Shown here: positions 6,636 to 15,500 of the stretch, piece by piece | Position numbering within the stretch: the first letter of the stretch is position 1 | Layout of the letters: every line of letters starts with the position of its first letter | Source of the DNA: CAYFFV01 sp964342695 | GTDB taxonomy: Bacteria > Acidobacteriota > Vicinamibacteria > Vicinamibacterales > UBA8438 | Assembly (NCBI GenBank): GCA_964342695.1 | Contig: CAYFFV010000027.1 | Span: forward strand, 1-20,182 | Direction: 5' to 3' | DNA length: 20,182 bases | Made by a program: the position numbers and the translations under genes | Notes under the pieces: generated by a model | Seen by the model: the letters and a program-made list of their open reading frames with translations, nothing else | What the model was told of the DNA's origin: nothing | The model's database searches: none

Positions 6636-9341
6636 CTAGTCCGCATCCGTGATCTCATCTTTAATTTCAGCTAGTAAGGTTAACGCTTCTAAGGGTGTCA
6701 AGCCATCAAGATTGGTACGTCGAATCCGTTCAAGTGCCTGCTGGCCCACTGGTGTCGATTGGAAAAGACCAGGTTGCGTATTTGAATTAGGAGTTGTATC
6801 GGCAAATGACGGTCTCGCGCCTCTTGAAAGTTCATCGGTTTCTAATCCGGTAAGAATTTCCTTCGCGCGTTTAAGAGTCTCAAATGGTAAGCCAGCTAAT
6901 CGGGCGACTTGGATGCCGTAGCTCCGGTCGGACCGTCCCGGTTCGATGCGCCGAAGAAAGATTATTTCGTCGTTCCATTCACGTGCTAAAACGTGGAAGT
7001 TTGCAATCGTAGGAATGGCTTCTGCCAGGTCTGTTAACTCGTGGTAGTGTGTTGCAAACATAGTCTTTGGTCTGGCAAGGGAATCGGTTGCAAGATGTTC
7101 GGCAACAGCCCACGCAAGACTCAGTCCATCGAAAGTGGCTGTGCCCCGGCCAATCTCGTCGAGAAGGACGAGGCTCCTAGAGGAGGCAGTCTTTAAAATC
7201 CTGGCAGTTTCCTGCATCTCCAACATGAAAGTGGATTGGCCGGTGGTTATGCTATCTGATGCTCCAACGCGGGCGAACAATTTATCGATAATGGGGATCT
7301 TTGAGTGTTTTGCGGGTACAAAAGATCCAATATGGGCAAGAAGGGTGATAAGAGCGGTCTGTCGTAAAAAAGTCGATTTCCCGCCCATATTAGGACCTGT
7401 GATAATGAGAAGTTGTTGAGAATTCTCATCAAATGACACGTCGTTTGGCACGAAGGAGTCCGGTGCGTGCCTCTCAACGACCGGATGTCGCCCTTCGGTG
7501 ATGTCAAGTGCGAATTCTTCGTGAATATAAGGTTTAGTGTAATTAAGGGTGGTAGCAACATCTGAGAGAGAACGAAGAACATCCAAGGCGGCAATTGCTC
7601 TCGCTGATTGTTGAATTCGTGTAGATTCCCGAGAGGTGGTAGTCTTAAGGTTCTCAAAAAGAATGCTTTCGAGTTCAAGGCTTCGCTCTTCAGCCGTTAG
7701 AGCTTTGTTTTCGTGCTCTTTTAATTCTGGAGTGATAAAGCGTTCGCCATTTGCGATCGTCTGCTTGCGATGATAGTCGTCAGGGACAAGGTGTAGATTT
7801 TTTTTGGACACCTCGATGAAGTATCCAAAGACTCGATTGTATCGAATCTTAAGAGAAGATATTCCAGTTCGCTTCTTTTCCTCTGTCTCCATTGCAGAGA
7901 TGGAATCTTTAGCGTTTGACGTCAGTGAGCGACAGTCATCGAGTTCACGGTTGAAGCCGCCCCTTATAGCGCCGCCATCTCGGATTGATAGAGGAGGTTC
8001 ATCGACCAGGGTTCTCTCAATTGTTTCAAGAACGTCTTTAAGTTCGTCCAGTTCGGCCAGGAGGCTAATAAGTAGAGGAGATTTGCATTCCTTTAATATT
8101 TCTCTAATTTTTGGAATCATGCGAATTGATCTCGAGAGGGCCACGAGATCGCGCGGGCCGGCAGATCCCAACACTATTCGTGCCGTTAGTCTTTCAAGAT
8201 CATGCACTGATGACAGAACATCTTTTAATTTAAGACGTTCCATCGTGAGGAATGCAAGTTCTTCGACTGCGTCGAGTCGGTTCTGGATTAGTTCTTTTTT
8301 GTTAAGTGGACGTTGGAGCCACGATCGAAGCAAACGAGCACCCATTGGAGTGCTGGTGCTGTCAAGTTCTGCAAGAAGTGATCGTTTTTTGTCTCCATCT
8401 GTAGAAGAGAGAATCTCGAGGTGTCGAAATGTCGTTGAGTCGATCATTACGTGATCGACATGCATCTGGAATGAGATGTTGCGTAAATGATTCAGTTCAA
8501 CCTTTTGTGTGTTTGCTAGATAGTGCACTAGAGCTCCGCACGCACTTATGGCCGCTGGGTGACCGTGAAGACTCGAGCCATACAGGGAGGCGATTTGCAG
8601 ATGTTCGCAAAGGAGACTGTGTGCATGGTCGCCATTAAAGAGGCGCGCGTCAATTTTTGTAAATTGAGTTTGCAGAGATGATAGCTCGGGTAAGTGTTCA
8701 GTGATGGCAAACCCATCTGACTGGATGATCTCTTTTGGAGCTAATATCGAAAGTTCGTCAAGAATGGATTGACGACCTGAGTCACCGGTAAATTCTGAGG
8801 CTGTGAACTCTCCTGTTGAAAGGTCCACTAGAGAGATCCCGTACAGGACTTCCTTGTCTGCACCCTTTTTATCAGCTTGTGGTTGATTTCCGGATTGAAC
8901 ATATAAGGAGGCAATGAAGGTTTTTTCTTTTGCGTCTAGGTAGTCAACGTCTGTGAGGGTGCCCGGGGTAACAACACGCACGACCTTTCGCGGAAGGGGA
9001 GTCTTGCTGGTAGACTGTTTTCCGACTTGTTGGGTAACGGAAATTTGTTCGCAGATAGCAACACGATAGCCTCGTTTGACCAATTTATTAATGTATGCGG
9101 CTGAGGCGTGATGAGGAACTCCACACATGGGAATTGGATTTCCGGCGCTATCCTTTGACCGAGATGTTAAAGTGATCTCAAGAATTCTGGATGCGGTGAG
9201 GGCGTCCTCGTAGAACATTTCGTAAAAATCACCCATTCTGAAGAAGAGAATAGCGTCACTATGAGATTGTTTAGCGTCTTGATATTGACGCATTGCCGGG
9301 GTTAGTTGTGAGGCGGATTTTGTCCCTGTAGACGAGGCCAT
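6636..9341 (-). CDS. mutS: DNA mismatch repair protein MutS
   Basis: MutS recognises base mismatches and small loops and starts mismatch repair. At 901 residues it is full length. The mismatch-reading motif is in GDFYEMFYEDA (Phe39 and Glu41 equivalent to E. coli Phe36 and Glu38). The ABC-type ATPase is intact: Walker A GPNMGGKST (649-657), signature region STFMLEMQETA (703-713), Walker B LLDEIGRGT (726-734) and the FATHYHEL switch (762-769). Near the C-terminus QPGLF (856-860) matches the beta-clamp binding consensus. The last residues (PLEALTLLAEIKDE) are the usual dimerisation tail. No strong Shine-Dalgarno precedes the ATG at 9341. It is divergent from tsaB, with 90 bases between starts, and is followed immediately by the DHS-like gene. 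Confidence 0.98.
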   Translation of the reverse strand: MASSTGTKSASQLTPAMRQYQDAKQSHSDAILFFRMGDFYEMFYEDALTASRILEITLTSRSKDSAGNPIPMCGVPHHASAAYINKLVKRGYRVAICEQISVTQQVGKQSTSKTPLPRKVVRVVTPGTLTDVDYLDAKEKTFIASLYVQSGNQPQADKKGADKEVLYGISLVDLSTGEFTASEFTGDSGRQSILDELSILAPKEIIQSDGFAITEHLPELSSLQTQFTKIDARLFNGDHAHSLLCEHLQIASLYGSSLHGHPAAISACGALVHYLANTQKVELNHLRNISFQMHVDHVMIDSTTFRHLEILSSTDGDKKRSLLAELDSTSTPMGARLLRSWLQRPLNKKELIQNRLDAVEELAFLTMERLKLKDVLSSVHDLERLTARIVLGSAGPRDLVALSRSIRMIPKIREILKECKSPLLISLLAELDELKDVLETIERTLVDEPPLSIRDGGAIRGGFNRELDDCRSLTSNAKDSISAMETEEKKRTGISSLKIRYNRVFGYFIEVSKKNLHLVPDDYHRKQTIANGERFITPELKEHENKALTAEERSLELESILFENLKTTTSRESTRIQQSARAIAALDVLRSLSDVATTLNYTKPYIHEEFALDITEGRHPVVERHAPDSFVPNDVSFDENSQQLLIITGPNMGGKSTFLRQTALITLLAHIGSFVPAKHSKIPIIDKLFARVGASDSITTGQSTFMLEMQETARILKTASSRSLVLLDEIGRGTATFDGLSLAWAVAEHLATDSLARPKTMFATHYHELTDLAEAIPTIANFHVLAREWNDEIIFLRRIEPGRSDRSYGIQVARLAGLPFETLKRAKEILTGLETDELSRGARPSFADTTPNSNTQPGLFQSTPVGQQALERIRRTNLDGLTPLEALTLLAEIKDEITDAD

Positions 9342-9431
9342 TGACGGAAGGATATATCTTCTTTTGAATGGATGGGGCGTTATTGGCAGTGAATTATGTT
9401 AATTAGGCATTTTTAAGGAAGGATCAATCGT
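9342..9431. promoter_or_regulatory. Divergent spacer between mutS and tsaB
   Basis: These 90 bases separate two divergent genes and must hold both promoters or parts of them. AAGGAAGGA at 9415-9423 is a good Shine-Dalgarno for tsaB, eight bases from its ATG. TTGGCA near 9384 resembles a -35 box but no matching -10 lies at the right distance. On the minus strand, TATATC just before mutS resembles a -10 box, without a clear -35. No operator-like palindrome is evident. Confidence 0.4.
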
Positions 9432-10214
9432 ATGGTGGTGCTTGGTCTCGATACCACTACAAAAACAGGAGGCGTAGCCCTTCACGAAACTAACGGAAAA
9501 GAAGCTGTTTGTATAGGTGATTCGACGTTGACTCACGGAGAAAGATTGCCGGGGGAGATCATCCGGTTTCTTGACCAAAACATGCTCACGGTTGCCCAAG
9601 TGGATCGCTTTGCTGTGGTGTCAGGGCCAGGGTCGTTTACCGGACTCCGAGTTGGCTTGGCTACAGTTCAGGCTTTAGCCCTTACAAATGAAAAACATGT
9701 AGTGGCCGTGCCTACCCTTGAGGCCATTGCTTACGCAGGCCTTGAACAAGCGAAAACGTTTAATGAGAACACTTATTTGGTTCCGTGGATGAATGCCTTT
9801 CGAGGTGAAGTATTCAGTGGTGTGTACGAGATAGAGAATCGTTGTGGTGAGGTTTTAAAAAAGAGTGACGTGAGTCGATTAAAAGAGGTGGAAGTTTCTC
9901 GAGTTGGTAAACCAGACTCTGTGTTGCGGGAGTGGAAAAATAGACTTGGCGGAACTCGAGGTCAATTGATTTTTCTTGCTGCCGATCAACAGATGGATGT
10001 TCCGGATCTGGAGCAGAGTTTTGGAAAGAACGCATCATGGATGATTGGTGTTTGGAGCCTGGCGCTGACGGCGGCTAGGATAGGAGCGGGTCAAGTTGGC
10101 CAGGCTTGCCCGGTTCGACCGGATCTTGTTCGTCCTGTATATATCAGACGGCCTGACGCCGTGTTGGCTCGTGAGCGACGATTAAAGGAGTTATCGGACT
10201 CGGATGAGACATAG
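9432..10214 (+). CDS. tsaB: tRNA threonylcarbamoyladenosine biosynthesis protein TsaB
   Basis: TsaB is the inactive Gcp-like partner that, with TsaD and TsaE, transfers the threonylcarbamoyl group to A37 of ANN-decoding tRNAs. The 260-residue length is slightly long for the family but normal for multi-domain forms. The N-terminus GLDTTTKTGGVAL (5-17) and the signature VSGPGSFTGLRVGLATVQAL (63-82) are diagnostic. The metal-binding histidines of TsaD are absent, as expected for TsaB. ATG 9432 has a good Shine-Dalgarno. The stop overlaps the start of the downstream acetyltransferase by 11 bases, and the pairing tsaB with rimI is common in bacteria, which supports both assignments. Confidence 0.94.
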   Translation: MVVLGLDTTTKTGGVALHETNGKEAVCIGDSTLTHGERLPGEIIRFLDQNMLTVAQVDRFAVVSGPGSFTGLRVGLATVQALALTNEKHVVAVPTLEAIAYAGLEQAKTFNENTYLVPWMNAFRGEVFSGVYEIENRCGEVLKKSDVSRLKEVEVSRVGKPDSVLREWKNRLGGTRGQLIFLAADQQMDVPDLEQSFGKNASWMIGVWSLALTAARIGAGQVGQACPVRPDLVRPVYIRRPDAVLARERRLKELSDSDET

Positions 10215-10704
10215 ATGGATGGTCTCAGACGTAAACCTTAGAAACGATTTTGAGGACATTCTTGAGATCGAAAAAAGTTTTGAAAAATCGGGCTGGACAC
10301 GTCAGATGTTTCTTCAGCAAACTGAGAGACCCGGGGTTACGTTTTTGTTTGTGGTCAGGAGTGTTGAGGGGGGCAGTGTAGATGGTTATTGTGCAGCTCT
10401 GATTGTTATGGATGATTTAGAGATTCATCGGATAGCCGTTCGAGAGTCAGGGCGACGACAAGGTGCTGGGTCAGCATTAATTTCTGAAACGTTGCGGCGA
10501 ATGGCGAATAAAGGTGCAAAAAATGTTTATTTGGACGTTAGAAAATCTAATATTGGCGCACAACGTTTCTATGAGAAATTTGGGTTTAAAGAAACAGGTG
10601 GGAGACGAGATTATTACGAGAATCCTCGGGAAGACGCATTAGTTATGAGCAGATCAATCAAAGTGTTGAAAGGAGACAGTGGCTGTGATACGGTCAAGCT
10701 GTAA
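10204..10704 (+). CDS. rimI: GNAT N-acetyltransferase, RimI-like (ribosomal protein bS18 alanine acetyltransferase)
   Basis: RimI acetylates the N-terminal alanine of ribosomal protein S18 and, in some bacteria, other proteins. The 166-residue GNAT fold shows ILEIEKSFEKSGWTRQMF near the N-terminus, IHRIAVRESGRRQGAGSAL (74-92) with the acetyl-CoA loop RRQGAG, and YLDVRKSNIGAQRFYEKFGF (109-128), followed by RRDYY. In E. coli the catalytic pair is Glu103 in WLEVR and Tyr115; here the tyrosine is kept (Tyr123) but the glutamate position is Asp111, a conservative change. ATG 10204 overlaps tsaB; ATG 10219 is an alternative start that would remove five residues. AAGGAG lies about 14 bases before 10204. 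The overlap suggests co-translation with tsaB. Confidence 0.85.
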   Translation: MRHRWMVSDVNLRNDFEDILEIEKSFEKSGWTRQMFLQQTERPGVTFLFVVRSVEGGSVDGYCAALIVMDDLEIHRIAVRESGRRQGAGSALISETLRRMANKGAKNVYLDVRKSNIGAQRFYEKFGFKETGGRRDYYENPREDALVMSRSIKVLKGDSGCDTVKL

Positions 10705-10749
10705 GTCGGAATAGAGTGTTATGTAGTCACTGGAAATTATTTTAAATCC

Positions 10750-10757
10750 GGAGGTGA
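10750..10757 (+). promoter_or_regulatory. Shine-Dalgarno deciding the DUF465 start
   Basis: GGAGGTGA is an eight-base match to the 16S anti-Shine-Dalgarno. Two ATGs follow in frame. The one at 10759 is one base away, too close; the one at 10765 is seven bases away, a normal distance. The second is therefore preferred. Confidence 0.65.
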
Positions 10758-10764
10758 GATGCCT

Positions 10765-10998
10765 ATGTCTCAAGAATCAGAGGAAAACATTCTTCAGGAC
10801 GATGAACATTTTCAACAGCTTCTCAAGGAGCATCATCACTTAGATGCACGCGTAACAGAACTTTCAAGTCGCCCATACATTTCCGATGAGGATGCAGTTG
10901 AGGAAGTAACACTTAAGAAACGCAAGCTTCTTTTGAAAGACCGAATGGAAAAAATTCTTCGAAATCATCGCAAGGAAGAAGACTTGGCACCGGCATAG
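10765..10998 (+). CDS. DUF465 / YdcH-family small protein
   Basis: The 77-residue product is a short, highly charged, all-helical protein. FQQLLKEHHHLDARVTEL followed by ISDEDAVEEVTLKKRKLLLKD is the pattern of the DUF465 (YdcH) family: a helix with HHxLD, a turn, then a second helix with LKKxKLxLKD. These proteins probably form a two-helix coiled-coil hairpin; their role is not known to me. The start at 10765 is chosen from Shine-Dalgarno spacing; ATG 10759 would add two residues. It lies between the rimI-like gene (60 bases upstream) and psd (59 bases downstream) on the same strand, with no functional link evident. Confidence 0.85.
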   Translation: MSQESEENILQDDEHFQQLLKEHHHLDARVTELSSRPYISDEDAVEEVTLKKRKLLLKDRMEKILRNHRKEEDLAPA

Positions 10999-11057
10999 AC
11001 AGGGTTTTTGTTTGTTCGTCGTGGCGACAGATACAAATTATTTTTGGTTGGCTATGA

Positions 11058-11714
11058 ATGAGGATTGATCGGGCTGGAATTCCTTTTGTTTTTACTGCAT
11101 TAATCAGTGCGTTTCTCTTTTCGTTTTTGAATTTTGCCATTCTTGGTGTTGGATGTTGTTTTGTGGCTGGATTTTTTCTTTTCTTTTTTAGAGATCCTGA
11201 ACGTAAGATTTCTGATCTGAACAACGCGGTCTTATCACCGGCAGATGGGAAAGTAATTTTTGCCGGACCGGCAGAGAATACAAACAATCTACAAGGCGAA
11301 TGGTTTCAGATTAGCATCTTTCTGTCTCCGCTGGATGTGCATGTTAATCGAGTGCCGATCGCCGGCACTGTTTCGAGGATAAAGTATTATCCTGGAAAAT
11401 TTTTACCAGCATACAAAAAAGAATCTGGGGTGCTCAATGAAAGGTGTGAAATCTGGCTGAACACTGGAGATCGTAAAATATGTTTTCGACAGGTAGTGGG
11501 TGTTCTTGCACGACGGATCGTGTGCAGGTTGAAGAAGGGGGAGAGAGTTCAAGCAGGGCAACGCTTCGGTGTCATGAAATTCGGTTCCAGAATGGACGTA
11601 TTTATTGAAGGTAAAGTGAAGAACTTAGTCGCAGTGGACGATATTGTAAAGGGGGGGCAAAGTGTTTTGGCGATGCTTCTTCCTAAGGGGAATAGCCTTG
11701 GAGATAAAGTCTAG
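11058..11714 (+). CDS. psd: Phosphatidylserine decarboxylase proenzyme
   Basis: The enzyme decarboxylates phosphatidylserine to phosphatidylethanolamine at the inner membrane face. At 218 residues it is the short bacterial/archaeal form. A hydrophobic N-terminal pair (about residues 9-24 and 26-44) is followed by FFRDPER, LSPADGKV (Asp63) and IFLSPLDVHVNRVP (His95). The self-cleavage site is FGSRMDV: cleavage between Gly176 and Ser177 would give the pyruvoyl prosthetic group on a small alpha chain. ATG 11058 is followed by the typical MRID start; a nearby ATG at 11054 is in another frame and stops at once. No strong Shine-Dalgarno is seen. The stop overlaps the GTG of pssA by one base, a coupled pair making the next-to-last and last steps of phosphatidylethanolamine synthesis. 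Confidence 0.95.
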   Translation: MRIDRAGIPFVFTALISAFLFSFLNFAILGVGCCFVAGFFLFFFRDPERKISDLNNAVLSPADGKVIFAGPAENTNNLQGEWFQISIFLSPLDVHVNRVPIAGTVSRIKYYPGKFLPAYKKESGVLNERCEIWLNTGDRKICFRQVVGVLARRIVCRLKKGERVQAGQRFGVMKFGSRMDVFIEGKVKNLVAVDDIVKGGQSVLAMLLPKGNSLGDKV

Positions 11715-12541
11715 TGCCAGCAGTTTTGAAAATGTTTCGTAAGCCAAAGAAAAATAGAAGGCTTCAACGCGGTGTGTATCTTTTGCCGGGCATGTTTACC
11801 GTAGCCAATATGTTCTGCGGGTGGGCCTGCGTGGTTTATTCGATGCGAGGAGACTTCGTTACAGCAGCGCCTCTAGTCGCAATTGCAATGGTTTTGGATA
11901 CATTGGATGGTCGTATCGCGAGGATGACTGGTGCGACGAGCGAATTTGGTGAAGAATTCGATTCGTTGGCTGATATTGTCTCGTTTGGCGTTGCACCTGC
12001 TGTGCTTGTTTTTAGCTGGGGACTCGAGTCTCTCGGACGATTAGGGTGGGCTGTAGGATTTCTTTATATCACGGCAGCAGCAATTAGGTTGGCAAGATTT
12101 AATATTCACGGCAAGAGTGATGACAAGCGATTTTTTGTTGGACTTCCCAGTCCTGCTGCAGCCGGTATTTTGGCTGCGACTGTGTTTGCGTATCCGAGTG
12201 GGCTGAATCAGATGACCCAAGCTCTGGCTGGATTGCCCTTGGTGCTTGTTCCAGCAGGCCTTATGGTGAGCCGATTGCGTTTTCGGAGTTTCGGAGCTCT
12301 CATTCCTGGTGCTAGGCAGCCCTCCCTGTCCCTGCTGTTCATTGCGGGTGTAATAGGCGCAATAGCCATTCATCCTCAGGTGGTTTTATTCTTAATGGCT
12401 TATACATATGTTTTATTTGGGGTTGTTGCCCATGTCTTGTTTCGAGGACGTAGTAAGAAGGTTTCTGACGGTGCTCGCAACGACGAAGCGAATGATCGTG
12501 GTGAGTCCAACGTTGATGAGTACTCAAAGATCGCAAGGTAG
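11714..12541 (+). CDS. pssA: CDP-diacylglycerol-serine O-phosphatidyltransferase
   Basis: This integral membrane enzyme makes phosphatidylserine from CDP-diacylglycerol and serine, supplying Psd. The 275-residue product contains the complete CDP-alcohol phosphotransferase motif: Asp62, Asp65-Gly66, Ala69-Arg70, Gly79, Asp83 and Asp87, within LDTLDGRIARMTGATSEFG and EEFDSLAD. Several hydrophobic helices follow and the tail after about residue 245 is hydrophilic and charged. GTG 11714 overlaps the psd stop (TAGTG); an ATG at 11732 is an alternative start. The 3' end overlaps the end of the convergent kinase gene by 18 bases. The order psd then pssA is common in many bacteria and supports the assignment over other CDP-alcohol transferases such as PgsA. 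Confidence 0.95.
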   Translation: MPAVLKMFRKPKKNRRLQRGVYLLPGMFTVANMFCGWACVVYSMRGDFVTAAPLVAIAMVLDTLDGRIARMTGATSEFGEEFDSLADIVSFGVAPAVLVFSWGLESLGRLGWAVGFLYITAAAIRLARFNIHGKSDDKRFFVGLPSPAAAGILAATVFAYPSGLNQMTQALAGLPLVLVPAGLMVSRLRFRSFGALIPGARQPSLSLLFIAGVIGAIAIHPQVVLFLMAYTYVLFGVVAHVLFRGRSKKVSDGARNDEANDRGESNVDEYSKIAR

Positions 12542-15500
12542 TTGAAAAGTTACAGTGGTTCCTCTGCCCAAGGTGCTTTCAAGGAATATTTTTCCTCCGC
12601 TTAACTCAGTGTTTCGTTTTGCGATTGCCATGCCTAAACCAGTGCCTGAGACTTTTGTTGAAAAGTATGGTTCAAAGATTTTCTTTAAGGTCTTCGTATC
12701 CACCCCGACACCGGTGTCTCGAATAACAATTTTTAGATGACCATCGGATTTCGTTGCCGAGAGATCCAGTGAGCCCTTTACCGGCATAGCGTGCAAAGCG
12801 TTGTCGATAACGTTTACGAGCGCCCGAGAAAGCAAGGTCTTGTCTGCTAGAAGTCGAGGAAGTGCTGGGGTAACGTTTTTTGTTACATTAATACGTCCTG
12901 CTAGCCCGAGAAGATAAGGTTCGAGTACTTCATCGAGAAGCGTAGGCACATCAATCGATATAATTTCAACGCGAGGTGTAGAGGCATAGTTTGAAAATTC
13001 TGAGGATATCTGTCGAAGAATGGCAACTTGTGACAGGATGGAATCTACGCATTTTTGCAATTCCGGACTGAGAGGCTCCCCACGGTCGCGATTCACTCGA
13101 ACAAGATGTTCGGCGGAGAGTTGGACCGGCGTCAGAGGGTTCTTTATTTCGTGAGCGACTTGACGTGCCATTTCAGCCCAGGCTTCTAGGCGATGGGTTT
13201 TTTCCATTGCGCCCTGCTGGGATTTTAGATCTTTTGCCATCTGATTGAAATCCTCAACAAGCCGTTGAAACTCATCGGACGTTCGTCCTATGTCTGCGGG
13301 AGAGAAGTTGCCCTTAGAAATTCGCTTGGTTGCTCTTGTTAACCGTTTAAGAGGATCAGCTATTCGTTCTGCCATGTAAAAACCAGAAGCGGCGCCTAAT
13401 AAGATAAAAAACGTCAGACCCAGGAGAATCCGCCGATCGATGTCGGCTATTTGTGTTTCAATCTGCTCCTGTCTAGAGGCGAGAGGCACAGTTAAGATTG
13501 CATCCCGGCCAGACGCATTGATTTGTGTGGCGGCAATTAGGTAGGCCTCTCCGCCAAAGTCGTTCTCGATTACGTAATTTGAGTTGTTGTTCAATGCTAC
13601 TTCGACATAGACGTCCGCAAGAGTCCTCGTGGGAAGAAGACCGGACGCGAACAGGTCACGTTCGCTTGTTGCAAGCAATTCAGCGCCAGCGAAGATGTTG
13701 ACGTCCTGATCAAGTACTTGGCTGAGAAATACAAGTAAATCATCATTTATTTGGGTCGGAGAATCGTCACTTGCTTGTTGAAATGTAACGGATTCCTCGA
13801 TGACCCCTTTTGCGATAGCGGCCGTTCGAGCTGCTTCGAGCTCGACTTCTTCTCGCAGTTGAGTAGTGAAATAACTTCTAATGCTGATAGCTAAAGCTAA
13901 AAGAGGAATGATTGTGGCTGCAACAAAAGCCAAGAAAAGTCTTTTGTAAAAGCTGGTTCGTATTTCCTTTATGAGAATGTTTCCGAAACGGTTGCTAATT
14001 GGCAACCATGGAGAGAAGAGGATGCTGGCAGCAAGAAAAACAAGAAACACCGCACCAACTAACGCAACGAGCTCGGCACATCGTACGAGATGGTCAAAGA
14101 TGTCAAAAGACGGAAATCCTAAAAGATAAATACCTGACCTATTATTAGTGATAAATAATTCGTAGGTACGCCCACTTTTCTGAAGACGGGTCCAAAAGGG
14201 TTTTCTAGAAGCTTGGACTTGTGATATTAGAGAATCATCAAGTGACCACGCATTACTTCCTGATGTAAAAATAGGGCGCAAACCCCATCCGTAAATTGCA
14301 AGTTCAACATCTTGGCCGGTAAGGCCGTCTGACGAAGAGGAGGGCGCACCGCCAATTAGGTTGTTATAAGGGTTTTCCCGTGAAATAAAGGGGAGGGCAG
14401 AGTAATCAAGCGCCAGGTGGACAACAACAGAACCGAGGCTCTCGGAGAAAGGATCATCGGGGCGACATAGATTTCGTTCTGCGTGCAGCGTTCGACGTTC
14501 AGTCGAACCAAAAGGTACAACTTCTCCGAATATTTCCCAGTCGCAACTCGACGCAATCCAATCTCGAGTATCGTCGGTATATTCAGGAAAGTTCAGGGCA
14601 AATCTGCTATTTAATCGGCCCCGACTGTCATACAGCTCGATTGCAGACGTAAGCCTAACTCTGGCTAGTCGAGTTTGACTCCAGAGGTCAAAAGCTCGAT
14701 CAGAGTTCACGGATCCTGCCGTTGTTGTCGCTATCACGAGTGCGCTTGTGGCACGGGAGGCAACAACGTCAATGTCTGAGAGTGCGAGAGCTAGTTCGTT
14801 CTGGAGGTAAGTAGGATAGTTTGACGCTTGTTCTGAATAATCAGCTTGAACGAACTCTTTTTTTATGTCGTGCGAATGTGCCCAGAGAGAAGGATAAAAA
14901 AGCAAGGTGGGCGCAACTGTAGCGGTGAAGATCGTCAGAATGCGTGAAGTTTGGGAGCCCGCTTGGTATGTTGAAACAATTCGGTTCGAAAGAAAGGATA
15001 TTGTAATTATTCCAACTGGGAAGGAAAGATGCGGAACCAGAGATGTACCCGAAAGGATTAGATAGCCAAGAGTAGGGAGCATCCATGCAGTCGCATGACC
15101 CAGATAAAAATCACCGAGAGGGCGAATTGGTGTCGTGACGGAAGTCGTAAGGACAAGGGCATACACGCTGACTAGCCCAGCGCCTATCACAAGAATCGAT
15201 AAAGAAAGAAGAAGGCTCAGTCGACCAGAATCCCAAGGTGCGAGCGAGGTGTGCAAGAAGTCGACAGGAGATGATGTGATGGTGTCCTGAACAATGAAGT
15301 GAAGACCGCCGATTACCATCGCTAGAAATGTGCCGCCACAGAGTGAGATCAGAAAACGACGAAGGCGGTGTGAGGTTGGCATTATGAAGGAAGTGGTGCG
15401 TCGCAAGAGGTTAAGGAATGTGCAACTTGCACTGATTGCGAGTGCAAAAAATACGGCAAGTAATAAAAGGTCTGCCGGGCTTCGCAAGAGATCAGGAAAA

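Noticed and set aside
7804..8454. 216-codon open frame on the + strand, opposite mutS
   Set aside because: It lies entirely within the coding strand of a full-length MutS, its product is Ser/Arg-rich low-complexity sequence, and no ribosome binding site or family resemblance is seen. It is a mirror of mutS codon usage.
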